Origin: Exophiala sp. HKRS030
Taxonomy: Eukaryota; Ascomycota; Eurotiomycetes; Chaetothyriales; Herpotrichiellaceae
NCBI GenBank assembly: GCA_023897205.1
Contig: JAHWDD010000033.1
Location: 620,001-684,000, forward strand
Reading direction: 5' to 3'
DNA length: 64,000 nt
Position numbers and translations under genes: made by a program. The notes beneath the pieces were generated by a model. That model worked only from the letters and a program-made list of their open reading frames with translations. It was not told where the DNA came from and did not search any database. Below are positions 1-10,615 of the stretch, in pieces; the first letter of the stretch is position 1, and each line of letters begins with the position of its first letter.

Positions 1-430
1 CTTTGAAAGGCAGTGTGGTTGCTGGATCTAACATCCTTCCCTGTTCGAACGCCCCTGCGGTAATCTGTCCTGTTGAGTTAGCGGGCGTGTCCAATTAAAA
101 GGGGGTGAAAATTCCAAAGAGAGACCGGACAAGCAACGGTCGGGGTCCCCCAGGGGGCCAGGCGGGGGGGGGAGTCGGGTTTCGAGTATTTTAGGTCAAC
201 GCATATGATTGCATTGTGAGAAGTCCGACTGTGTGAGATATGTCTCGTTGTCTGGAGAAGTCGGGAGGTATGATGATGTTCTGATGAGATCTGTCCGCTC
301 GCGCTCGTTGAAGCTGTTAGACGGCCAATGTTCGTATTCCTCAAGTAAATACCATTGTCAATCAGGTTTGCTCAAATTTGCCACTGTATGGAATGGGCCT
401 AGTAGAGTCTCTATCAAATTGCCTTTTTCA
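1..430. other. Intergenic, no gene seen
   Basis: I see no convincing coding signal in either strand. The stretch next to position 430 is the 3' flank of the SRPK-like kinase. A G-rich run lies at about 150-175. Confidence 0.5.
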
Positions 431-1986
431 TTAATCATTGTACCAAAACCAAGGATGCATTAGCATTTCCGCAGCTGATAGACGTTCCTTGGCATCATAC
501 ACGAATACCTTGGACAATAAACTGTGCAGCAACTCTGCTTCTTTCGGTGAGATTGTGCAAAGGTCCTCTTGCGGACCGGTTTTTCCTTCAGAATGCATAG
601 CTTCGATTTGACTGAGCCCAGGTACAAGAGCCGGAGGCGATGGTGGGGTCCAGAAGATATCGGACTGGGTAGATGAAATCGGATCGGCATTATCAAGGCC
701 CCATGACCTGAATACCGCTGTTTACGAGGAGATCTATCTTCCACGTCACTATCGCTATCGTAGTTCAGTAGCTGGTTGGCCCGATGAGTGACCGGCTCGG
801 ATGGGATGGACAGTATAGTATCCTTTAGCGGAGTTGAGAGAGGATCACAGTAGAGTATATTTCCATTTTCGTTGGACCCCTGTACCCCAGGGTGAATCGG
901 ATAGCCATCGTCTCCGAAACGTATTGCTCTCCAAGAGGGAGGGAGTTCACCGAGTGTGTTGACCATCCGCAAGAGTGCCCCAGAAGGTGCATCAGACCCA
1001 AACTCTTCGAAAAGGTCGAATCCAGCACGCATTTTGAATATGAGGCAGCCGAGGGCCCAGATGTCCGAGGCGTACCCCGCCTCTAGCTCAAATATCGCTT
1101 CAGGTGACAGGTAAGCTGGTGGTGTTTGAAGCATTGTCGCTGGTGGGCTTTCCGCCCAAAATGCCTGATCAAAATCAACAATGCCAATTTGTTTGTGAAG
1201 AATTCCAGGCTTGATGTTTGCGTATCTTGTTGGCGGAACAAGATATCTGGGTAGAGCCAGCCCAGGGCACTCCATCTCGCTGGGTGGATCTATGATCTGT
1301 CTCTCTGGTTCACCGAGCTGTAAGTAGAGTTCTTCATTTGTGAGCGAATGAATCGAATCGGATAGCCGGAAAAGAACATTTCCACTGGTGAAGTCGCCAT
1401 GACAGACACCTTTCGTGTGGAGATATGCGATAGCTCGTGTCGCTTGGAGAGCGAACAGCCGGGACCAGGATGACTTCACCATGCTGCCCCATCTGTTACA
1501 GGATCGGGCCATGTCAGGCCCCAGAAGTGGGAGCACGAGGCAAATATGATGCCCATTTGGCCCATCGAATTCGAATGTTGTCAAAACAGTCGTGAAGTAT
1601 TCGTACTCTGCTTGCTCTGCCGCGTTCAGCGCCAGTTCCTTCACCGTTCGCAGGCCTTTATAATCCTGGGAAAATTCCGCGGCAACAATCTTCAACGCCA
1701 CCAATCTAGTTTCATGGGTGTCTCGAGCCAACCAGACAGTGGAATAACCTCCATAGCCCAGTTTATGCAGGATTTCATACCGACCTCGGTCATAAAACTC
1801 TCCGATATGAACAGGATGGAAGCCCCCTAACTCATAGAACCCATAGTCTTCTGCTTGGACAGCATTCCATCGACTTGGACCCAGGCCGCTAGACACCGCT
1901 GACCAAAGTGATGATCGAGACGGCGACGGTGGTGATGGTGATAATGCTGTGGAAATCTCTTGTCGAACATGAGAATTCTCTGGCAT
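431..1986 (-). CDS. SRPK-like serine/threonine protein kinase
   Basis: A protein kinase of the SR-protein-kinase-like group that is expanded in moulds. Starting from the ATG at 1986, the N-terminal motif YELGGFHPVHIGE precedes a Gly-rich loop (LGYGGYSTVWLA) and the VALKIV lysine. The catalytic loop reads HGDFTSGNVL instead of HRD..KPEN, and the metal-binding motif is DFD instead of DFG. SPEAIFE and a DIWALGCLIFKM segment follow. The opening frame stays open to about 460, but kinase homology ends near position 720. The true C-terminus lies in another frame from about 717 down to the stop at 431, where EAELLHSLLSKVFVYDAKER and LSAAEMLMHPWF give the kinase subdomain XI ending. Either a 104-nt intron (GTATTC..GCTCAG) or a single missing base joins the two parts; both give a length divisible by three (483 or 518 aa). 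Substrates are unknown. Confidence 0.8.
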
Positions 1987-2274
1987 GGTTTTATAAGCCG
2001 GTACAGAGTTTGGTCAAGTGAAAAGATATGAAACTAACTAATGTTGGAAAGTGGTCAGCAAACAATGCAACAGATAGAGTCTTTTTGGGCTCGATCTTGG
2101 CACGTGTTGCCGCGCCATAAATCTGCATTTCCATCGATGGCCTTGGACATCACTTTTCACGCTCAAGTTTTCAATTAGGGCTGGACTGGTTGGTAGGATT
2201 GTGTCCCCAGGAGGGTTTGCGAGATAGGATTTTTTATTTTAAGTTGAAGGTATTGTTCTACTTTACACAAACCT
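1987..2274. other. 5' flank of the SRPK-like kinase
   Basis: A-T-rich intergenic DNA between the kinase start and the next possible gene. No gene or recognisable regulatory box was seen. Confidence 0.4.
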
Positions 2275-2814
2275 TCAGCGTTCAACGATCATCCAGCGCT
2301 CTCTCATGCCCTCTAATCGGACCTTGCTGGTAGACTCGCCAGTATGGATAATTTCCAGCACGATTGTTATTTTGCCATTGTCCCCATTCACCAGTTTCAC
2401 GGTAATACAACCCGATGTTGATGTGGCATATATACTCTCGCCGTCTTTCTCTTGAAACAAATTTTGCGGTAATATGAGGCTTATCTCTTCGCCGACCGCC
2501 CGCAGTGGTGGAATGTATGGAACTCCTAGTGCTCTTTAACCATGTAAAACGGACAAATCTCGTCCAACTTACATGATATAGACCTCTGACCAGCCTGCGT
2601 CATATGCGGCCTGTTTGCAGATCCTCACAATCGTCGCGACGTACTCTGTAGAACTCGGCTGTGAGCATTTCCATCGAACACGTACATTGTCGGCCATATG
2701 AAGTGGAATACACGCCAGTGGTACAAATCTCCTCAGTAAATAGTGACACCTAACCTGATCTTTGATAGTACAAAGCACCTCATCGAGATGTTCCCCGTTA
2801 GTAGCTGTGCCCAA
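2275..2814 (-). CDS. Hypothetical protein, two or more exons
   Basis: Two minus-strand open stretches (2569-2814 and 2275-2530) read like parts of one small protein. The upstream part ends AAYDAGWSEVYI next to a good donor (GTAAGT at 2571-2576). The downstream part continues in another frame with ALGVPYIPPLRAVGEE, then LPQNLFQEKDGESIYATS, and ends WMIVER before a stop. The only acceptor that joins the frames (TTAAAG) gives a 39-nt intron, which is short even for fungi, so the junction is uncertain. The start of the gene was not found. I do not recognise the family. Confidence 0.3.
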
Positions 2815-2819
2815 TATCA

Positions 2820-3379
2820 GCCGAGTTGAGGAATAGCTGCTCCTATCAAGAAGGCTGTTAGCACCCTACAAATCCACCAAATTAGGACATCACAGTGGCT
2901 GGGAGAACTGGTCGAATTCATTCGTCAAGTGGCAAGATGTCTCGACTTTGCTGCTGGTGCGAACGCCACCTCCTGCGCTCAATAGATGGACTTGCCAAGG
3001 AGCTGCTTCAAAGGGGGATGACAGTCTGCTTGATTGGCGTCAAGAATCTGCCAGAACAGACAGGGAAAGCTATCAGGTTGGGGAGTCCAGGGTGTGACTA
3101 AGGCAATTCGTCGAAAGAGTAGATGATATTCTCAACCTTGATGGAGAGAATCATAGACATGCCAACGGTGACTATCACCCCTCTGGTATGCATCTGAAAC
3201 GGTGGTGGCCGGATCTTAGGGTCCATGCCTCTTGCGAAAATGGAGGCTGGCTGTTATCGATCACCGAGAGCCAACCATTTTGCAGGCAACAATATCAACA
3301 GGGGGAGGAAGTGTTAAAGGATAATTCGTTGACTGGCCACAGACCAAACGCGGCACTGGTATACAAACCGCTAGATGCC
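2820..3379. other. No clear gene
   Basis: Only short open frames without recognisable motifs. This stretch lies just downstream of the HET relic on its strand and may hold decayed remains of that gene's 3' part. Confidence 0.35.
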
Positions 3380-3880
3380 TCACCGGTTGAGAGGCTGACC
3401 ATAGTTGTTGCCTGTGCGGCGACCGTTATGGCGACCACCCTTGAGAGTTGGTAGTTGGGCTTGGTGCCATATTGGAGGAGAAGTTGACGTGGCTGCCAGG
3501 TCGAAGAGCCTTCCTGATCGAGCTCCAGGTATGTTATCAGTACTACCGCCGCTAATGACAGTGTTGCATACTATTTCTGATCTGCCACTTGTTGCTCGTT
3601 TTATAGACATTGTCTCTCTTGTGGATGCAAATCTTGTCTATCCAGACAAGCGGTGAGCTGTTTTTGGGGGTATTAAAGCAGTAAGACTGGTAAAGAAACA
3701 TGTAACCATTTCACGAATCGGGACATTCTTGTCATCAATAGTCATCTCAACTGTTGGATTTGGTGGGCCCCAGAAATATGATAGGGCAACATATTTCGGC
3801 GCATTGTCCAGCGAATGCTTCTCCAGGCGGACATTTTCGGGCTGTAATCGAAGTAAATCAATCTCTCTGCCATCCAATTA
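3380..3880 (-). pseudogene. HET-domain (heterokaryon incompatibility) relic
   Basis: The N-terminal half of a HET domain is readable but split over three frames. Frame 1 (about 3877-3670) has REIDLLRLQPEN, then APKYVALSYFWGPPNP, the signature opening of HET domains. A run of five C and five A (minus strand; 3661-3670) breaks the frame. Frame 2 continues with SSPLVWIDKICIHKRDNVY, equivalent to the family's WIDAICINQ.D block. A second break at about 3560 moves to frame 3, AAVVLITYLELDQEGSS. A stop lies just upstream of the first block, so no start is visible. HET genes mediate non-self recognition between fungal strains and often decay. At least two frame breaks within 200 bases favour a pseudogene, although base errors cannot be excluded. 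Confidence 0.7.
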
Positions 3881-4674
3881 TCCATAGCTGCTGAGTCTCG
3901 GACACTGTTCGATCTCGCTCGTGGCGTGTTGAGCCATATTTCAACGAACCATCTATAGCCGGTGAATCATCATTGGTTGCACCCTACCCTGTCCCTCATG
4001 TTGGGACGAAGACCTTTGAGAGACGATCCCGGCTTCTGAACCACCAGGAGTCCTAGTGCGACCTGCCATTCTCCACCTCGACGCGGCTGACGATAAGTGT
4101 GTCCTGAAATCCCGCAAGGCTGTCTATCGACAAGCTTGGACTTGTTTTTGGGAGCATGAGATCAATCCCGCAGCGTACAGCTGGTCCCGCGGTCGAGGAG
4201 ACAAACAGGTCCTGAAAATCTTCCGGTATCCCTTTCCTCCTTCTCTCTGAGTTCCTGGGTTCCCCGTTTCCTTTTTTCTTTCGGGCTCGGCCTCTGTCCG
4301 GGAGTTCAGGGCGGTGCGTGATTTTAGGCTGACTGACTCGTAGATAGATGCAAGTCCCCTTCGTGGAGTGGCAAAGGCCATCTTGATCTTGAGCTGTCTC
4401 ACTCTCTGGCGAAAATTTCTGCAGCTGAACTCATCAATGTCTCCGTGTACAACTCTGAGAAACCATGAGACGGATCGCGTCCGGTACCAAACAATGTTGC
4501 TCTGTTCAATTCGCTGGTCGTGTCGTCCGGTGGAGTCGCGCGCGAGGATGACTAATAGCCAATTGGTTCCCAACATTCAGGGTGAGCCGGATGAGCTGTC
4601 GAACGAATTCTTCGCTTTGCAACATCCGGAAGATTTCAAAATTGCAGGACCATGGTGTCTTCAATAGCTTTCTT
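3881..4674. other. Intergenic; one weak open frame
   Basis: A minus-strand frame at 4124-4576 (about 150 codons) is open but has no recognisable motif, and its basic, low-complexity middle does not look conserved. I treat it as chance. Nothing else was seen. Confidence 0.35.
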
Positions 4675-6567
4675 TCAACGAGAACGACCCCTCCGCTTTT
4701 TGACGCCTTGTGGTTCGGAAGAACGTCTTTCTTTGACGCGATCGCACTTTGTCGTCTTCACCCTGGTCAAAGTCGTTCCCCTCCACTGATTCGGTTCCTT
4801 CAATGGCTGCAACGCTAAATCATCTTTGTCTACCATTCTCATTCCTTCGGATGGGATCCTGGAACCTCGGAGCTGTTGTACTCTTTCTGCGAGCCGGGCG
4901 CTGCGACGGGTGGGCTTTGTGGGCTTGGACATCTTCGAGGATTGGGGTAGACGTCTCAATATCCGCGATATTGCGTCTTCTCCATGGTCGTCGTTTCCTT
5001 CCTGAGCCGAAGTAACCATCGACATGTGTGGTTTAGCGGCCTTTGACAGGCAGGTCATAGGATGTTGTGTTGTGTTCGTTAGTAGTACACTAGAAGAGAG
5101 TGGTTGAGATTTATGACGAGAATGCGACTTTTCTTTGGAAGGTTTTGAGATTCTAGACGAGACATTCGGACTGAGGACAGGTCGGGTTTGCCTCCGTCTT
5201 TGGCGCGGCGGTTGAAGCAGTTTTTCGCTTTTAGGACCTTCTTTTGCTCCGAGAGATTTGAGAGAGACTTCGCTGACATTGGCATTGGTAGACAATCCGC
5301 ATTCCACAGCCAGAGCCGGATATTGGTTGTCGATCCATTTCAAAAATGCTCCCCATCTCTTGACTTCTAACCGTGCTGCAGCCAGCTTAGCTTTTGCCCG
5401 GACCGCAACCCATTGGGCTATATGCAAATCGTACCCATCACGGAGTCTTCTCATATCCTCAGATCCAGACGCATGTTCCAGGTTAGCTTTTGCAGAACGG
5501 AGTTCATGCTGTGCCGTCTTAATTAGGGCCGCTCTCTCTTCTTTCCTCTTTGATTTGTCCAATTTTGCTGCTTGTAATGTATTCTCTGCTGATGCCACTC
5601 TTAAGGTCGCTCCAGCTACCTCCTTTTCTGAAGCTCGAATCTCCTCAAGTCGACTATATAGGACCTGGGGATCGGTAATGACATCGGTGAGCCGTGCTTC
5701 GGCTTCCTCCAAGTCCTTCTGCCTGAATAGCAGGTTCTGCTCCGCCGGCGGAACCCTTTTCTTCCAAGCATTAAGTCTTCGATAGTAAAATGCCCGAAAC
5801 TCGTTCCAGTCCTCCAACCGATTCTGTTGCTGTCGATCCTCCAACACTCGGAGGTCCCATTTGCATCCTAGATCTTCTTGACTCTCTCGAACGTGGGCTT
5901 CATACTCTTGCCACCTGTCCCGAGGGACGTAGAATTTCCGCTTCTTCTCTTGATACTCCCGGAATTCCCTCCACGTAGTGAGTTGATAGCGGAACTCTTG
6001 GTAATAAGCCGCGCCTCGAAAATGCCAGAACCAGAGAATGTCTGTATACTGTTCGTAGTTTTCGGGATTATCTATCACGTCGCGACCGAGAGTCACAGGA
6101 TGTGACGGTCGACCCCCATCTGCTATCAAAGCGTGATAGGCTTCCTCTTCCTCTTGCCAGCTCTCTTCTTTGTCCTTTTCCTCATCGAAAGTCGAGGCGG
6201 ATGACGATCGGTAACCCGGCGCTAGCGCCGATTCCTGCGAAGGGAGACGGCTATACTATAAGTCAGTAACTTGGACAATAGTCGGGGGAGAGGATAATCG
6301 TGCCCTAATCGGTTCCCAAGTTCACATGCGTCCACAGGCCGCGACTTGTCTTTCTCCGCTCGCTGGTTGAAGAGTTTTCTAAAACAAAGGTAGTTGTTAA
6401 CACCCGGTGTCTGATGCGGTGAGAATGAGGCGAACGGGTCCCAACCGTAAATGTGCTAAATGTTCGTCCGTCTCGTTCTCTGGGTCTTTGAGTTCGAATA
6501 ACTCCTCATCTCCGATATCGTCCACCGTCAGGCGTAGGAGTTCGTCGGCGTACACTGTGATCGTCAT
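4675..6567 (-). CDS. Coiled-coil orphan protein with basic C-terminus
   Basis: A conserved-looking but unrecognised fungal protein. The long last exon (from about 6254 to 4675) starts RLPSQESALAPGYRSSSAST, passes an acidic run (EEEEAY) and a tryptophan/aromatic block (YTDILWFWHFRGAAYYQEF), then a long Ala/Glu/Lys/Arg coiled coil (about 5690-5380), and ends in a Ser/Arg/Lys-rich tail finishing KKRRGRSR. A likely first exon begins at the ATG at 6567 (MTITVYADELLRLTVDDIGD) and runs to about 6407. A middle exon near 6380-6315 is reached by a 26-35 nt gap that is too short for a normal intron, so the upstream exon borders are not settled. The basic tail suggests a nuclear or nucleic-acid-associated role; this is inference only. 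Confidence 0.6.
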
Positions 6568-6865
6568 GGTGATGAATGAGGTGAGTAGAGGGTCGACGTC
6601 GAGAGAAAATGAAGAAGGATAGCCATGGTTGATGTTGCCGCAGCCATTTAACTGCAGCAGTTAGAGACGTGGTGCTGGGCATAGAAATAATAGGCTCTTA
6701 TTGACCCTGGCAGAAGACGCTAAATATTGGCCAGGGTAGGCACTGGTAGGGAACGGCCCGAATGATCGACAGCCCCGCACTGGTGGGCGGCCTTGATAGA
6801 TTAAAAGAGCATGGCACTCCTAACCGCAAAGGATATTGTCTTGCATCCTAGATATTCAAACGAAG
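6568..6865. promoter_or_regulatory. Divergent promoter, coiled-coil gene / FHA-kinase
   Basis: About 300 bp between two divergent starts. It must hold the promoters of both genes. No named box was recognised. Confidence 0.4.
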
Positions 6866-9800
6866 ATGGATGACTTCAACCTCTTTCTGACACTTACTCC
6901 CGATGACAAATATGGGCTGGCCGCCGACTCATTCCGTTTACCTCACAATAGTGCTCGATATGCAAAGCCGTCTCCTATCAGCCGTGAGACGACGCCCGGT
7001 GATTTGGTAAACGACGAGTCTCCCGGGGACGAACTGAACTATTTCCATCGGATCCAACTAAGATTTAATCAGGAAACCAAAGTCAAAGGTCGCATCACAT
7101 TTGGAAGTGATCCCGACCGGTGTGATGTAATTCTTGATTCAAGAAGACCGCAGTTTTATATCTCTTTCGACAGCGAACAACGCCCCGCAATTTGGGATGA
7201 ATCCAACAATGGTCTCATTGTCAGCTACGATGGACAAGCGAAAGACGAGCGGCGCAATAAATTTAAGTGGATCTTCTTCCCTGAATATCAGACAATCAGA
7301 GTTACCATACCGCTGCGGAAGGAGAGAGAGCTCGCCTTCAACGTACACCTCCATGAGCATCACGAAACGTATCCGAAGGAATATCAAGACAATGTGAAGA
7401 GATTCATGGTCAACGCTCCTGAAGAACATGAGGCCGCTTTCGACAACCTAGGCCTCCGCAGTCTGGGGACCTCGTTCGCGCCCAGTGAATCACTCTCTCC
7501 CAATAGACGACCCATTTATTTAAAGCGAAGAGAACTAGGAAGTGGCGCTTTCGGACAAGTCTGGAAGATAGTGAATGCTTCTACTGGATTTCGATATGCT
7601 GGAAAAGAGTTCTTCCACAAGAAAGGGTGGGAGAAGGAGATTGAGATTATGAAATATCTCCACCATGTGCGGCACGATATCACCCAAAAAATCTCTAAAT
7701 AATAACTTGCTGACTCTCTACAGGACCATATCGTGAGATTCGTCGACTTTAGGATGGGGCCGAAGCCTCTTCTGGTGATGGAATACCTACCACTGGGAAA
7801 TCTAGAGGCACAACACAAGGTCGCCTCGATTAGCGATAACGAAATGATGGTCGTCTTCTACCAATGTCTGGGAGGTCTTTCTTATCTCCACAGCCAGAAC
7901 ATAACGCATCGAGATCTCAAGCCAGAAAATATTCTCTTGCTTTCTAGGATCCACATCAAATTGGCGGACTTTGGAATGGCGCAGGACAGATCAGATTTAA
8001 AAACTTTCTGCGGAAGCCCTATGTATGCAGCTCCAGAAATTTTCCTTGGCCGGCATTATACGAGCGCTGTGGACATCTGGTCCCTTGCAGTGATCGTGAT
8101 GAAATTCATGTATGGACTCTGTCAATACAAAGAGCCTGAAAATGTCCAGGCGACAAGGGAACTACGATTATGGGGTGAAGCCTGGTGTAGATTTTTGATC
8201 AAGGCCGCTGATGACTGGGATTCGGATGAGGTGATTGATTTTCTTAAAAGGTATATGATCAGGTGGGAGCCCCAAGAGCGACTATCCGCGGCGGAATGCT
8301 TAAGGGAAGCTTCGAGAATAGGGCTTTTCCGTGGAACGTTTTCGCAGACCGGATACGACACACCTAGATTACAGCCCCGCGGAGACACAGATGACAGCGA
8401 CCTGAAAGAAGCGTCGACCATCATGGAGCCGTTATGGCAAGACGACACGGCTCCTGAACACCGGCGGACTGTCATACAAACCAACACCAACCACAATCCT
8501 TTGCTACCACCTACATTGCCCAGAAACAGCACCGACGGCGACAGTCCATGGTTTGATCTAGAGAATGTCGATGCCGACATTAACGGACGATTACGACCAT
8601 CCTTCAGATGGATGACACCTCTACAACAACAGGTCGGACAGAACATAGAATACCCAGAGAGAGGCATGCTGGACCACGCCTCTAATCCTCCATTACCTCA
8701 CTTGTCAATCAACAGCATTGATAACTCGAGTGCTAGGGATAACGTGATTTTTACGGAAGTGTTACCTTTCAAAGAATACGACAAGAAAACTGCGAAAAGA
8801 AAGCGGAGCGTGACCAGCTATAATTCTACTCAAGTGCTAGACAAATCGCCTGACGCCATAAATGACAACGAATTCGCGGAGATTTCGACCGGGCCGCAAA
8901 GCACCCCAATATTGGTGAATAATCCGCCTGGCTATATCACGATGACTGTTGCCGGAAACGCTGTGTCCCTGCGACAGAAGGATTCATGGCTCAATGCAAC
9001 ACAGATCGTGAAAATGACTGGGAAGACCGTAAATCAACGTGCTGGAATATTGAAGAACATTGCCCGAACTACGAAAATCGACTTACAACCTTTCCATGGC
9101 AGACTATCGTCGTGGGTTCCTTTCCAAGTTGGCGTTGATCTCTGTCACAAACTAGGGATATTGGAGATCCTGAAACCGCTCCTTAATTCAAGCTCCGAGG
9201 AGCCAGTACAGGAATATTTTCAAATTGAGACCGGACAAATGATTATCTATGTTCGCAGTGCAGATTTTTGGATCAATGTAACTCACATATGGAAGATAAC
9301 TGGGGGTTCGCGCCACGAATTTGCTAAAATTCGAGACTCACTCCCACAAGATCAACGTAACTTTGTACATGGACACACTCCAGCACAAGGAACATATGTT
9401 GACGTCCAGACTGCGTTCGATTTATGTACGAATTGGGGATTAAATGCGCTTAAGGAACTCATCGAGAAAACTTTAAGAGAGCACGGATATCCAGATAAGA
9501 GGAGCCAACGAAATGAACCAGTATCTCCACTCAACACTCGTGGGGTTGCCACAAATTTTGAGGAGCTACCAAATTCAAAATATAAGGAGCGATTACCGCA
9601 ATACTTTCAAATCAAGAACGGTAACACTATCATCTCTGTACGCTCTGCGGATTACTGGATTAACGCAAGTCATATTTGGAAAGTAACTGGTCGTCATCGC
9701 CAGACATTTGCTAAAATCCGAGAGTCGCTGAGGCCTGAACAGTACAGTATTGTAAGCGGTGGTCCAGCGCAAGGAACATATGTCGACACCACGCTTGCAC

Positions 9801-10069
9801 TCGGATGGTGTGCGGATTGGGGATTGGATGCGCTCAAGGAGCTTATCGAAACAACTTTAAGAGAGCACGGCTACCAGGACGAATGGAGCCAGCCAAATGA
9901 TCAACACCTATCTCCGATCAATGATTCAATGCCTGCTGCGCCCCTAGAGTCTATCATTACAAATGGCCTCTTCCAACAAGCTGGAGACGCATTTCTCTCA
10001 AATCTTCAATACCCCAATCCCAGCCCACAGTCAGTCGTGTGGAAATCTCGCAGTCAGCTCAGCGTGTGA
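6866..10069 (+). CDS. FHA-kinase fused to three APSES/KilA-N-like domains
   Basis: Two exons; an intron at 7667-7723 (57 nt, GTGCGG..CTACAG, with a GCTGAC branch) joins KYLHH to DHIVRFVDF inside the kinase fold. The product is 1048 aa and the length is an exact multiple of three. The first in-frame ATG is at 6866 (MDDFNLFLTLTPDD). Domains: a degenerate FHA domain (about 45-150; GRITFGSDPDRCDVIL, then DESNNGLIVSYDG); a complete Ser/Thr kinase (about 215-470) with GSGAFGQVW, AGKEF, HRDLKPENIL, DFGMAQ, CGSPMYAAPE and VDIWSLAVIVMK; a linker; then three DNA-binding-like domains at about 669-755 (WLNATQIVKMTG..), 759-852 (WINVTHIWKITG..) and 891-983 (WINASHIWKVTG..). The WLNAT/WIN.. helix and the GTYVD/SWVPF wing are APSES/KilA-N features. 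The FHA-kinase half recalls Rad53/Chk2-type checkpoint kinases. A DNA-bound kinase is inference. Confidence 0.85.
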
Positions 10070-10615
10070 GATGGGTCGTCGCCAATTGAATATTGGTACA
10101 TCCCTTTTGACGGAATTTGATAATACACGTCAAGCCCGTGACAGCATCTGTATTTGAACCTTGGAATTATCTGCGTGACTCCACTTGTCATTTAAAGCGT
10201 TGAGTTCGGTTGCAAGTCTAACATCGAGATCCTCCTGAAAGGCCGTGTAAGGTAATTATTGGGGTTGCAGGGCCACGATTTCAATGGCGCCAAGACCAAC
10301 AGTCTAGTCCTTTTTAGGTTAAATCAATACAAACTACCTCTTTCCCTTGCAAGATGATGCTGCAAGAGTAGTAGGTCTGTACCGCTGAATACCACCACCA
10401 CAACTACGGTACTTGCATAGACGGATTGTTTTCTCACCTTCTTCTCCCGCCATCACAGCTTTTCTAAACGACCTCTGGTGCAGAGGCTCCCTTCTTTCCT
10501 CATCTTCAGAATCATCGCCCTCTCACCTCCCGCCAACTCCACGTCAGCTACTGTGCAGCCGGCAATGCACTGACAGCCAGACTGTCGTTTACCTTACCTC
10601 TTACACTGTCAAGCA
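10070..10615. promoter_or_regulatory. Intergenic; promoter and leader of the Polo kinase
   Basis: Contains a pyrimidine-rich stretch (about 10430-10560) typical of fungal leader regions just before the Polo kinase ATG. No other gene was seen. Confidence 0.45.

Noticed and set aside
4124..4576. Minus-strand frame of 150 codons
   Set aside because: No motif, low-complexity basic middle, no splice or promoter support.
8122..8667. Minus-strand open frame in the FHA-kinase gene
   Set aside because: Antisense to kinase-domain and linker coding sequence; no motif.
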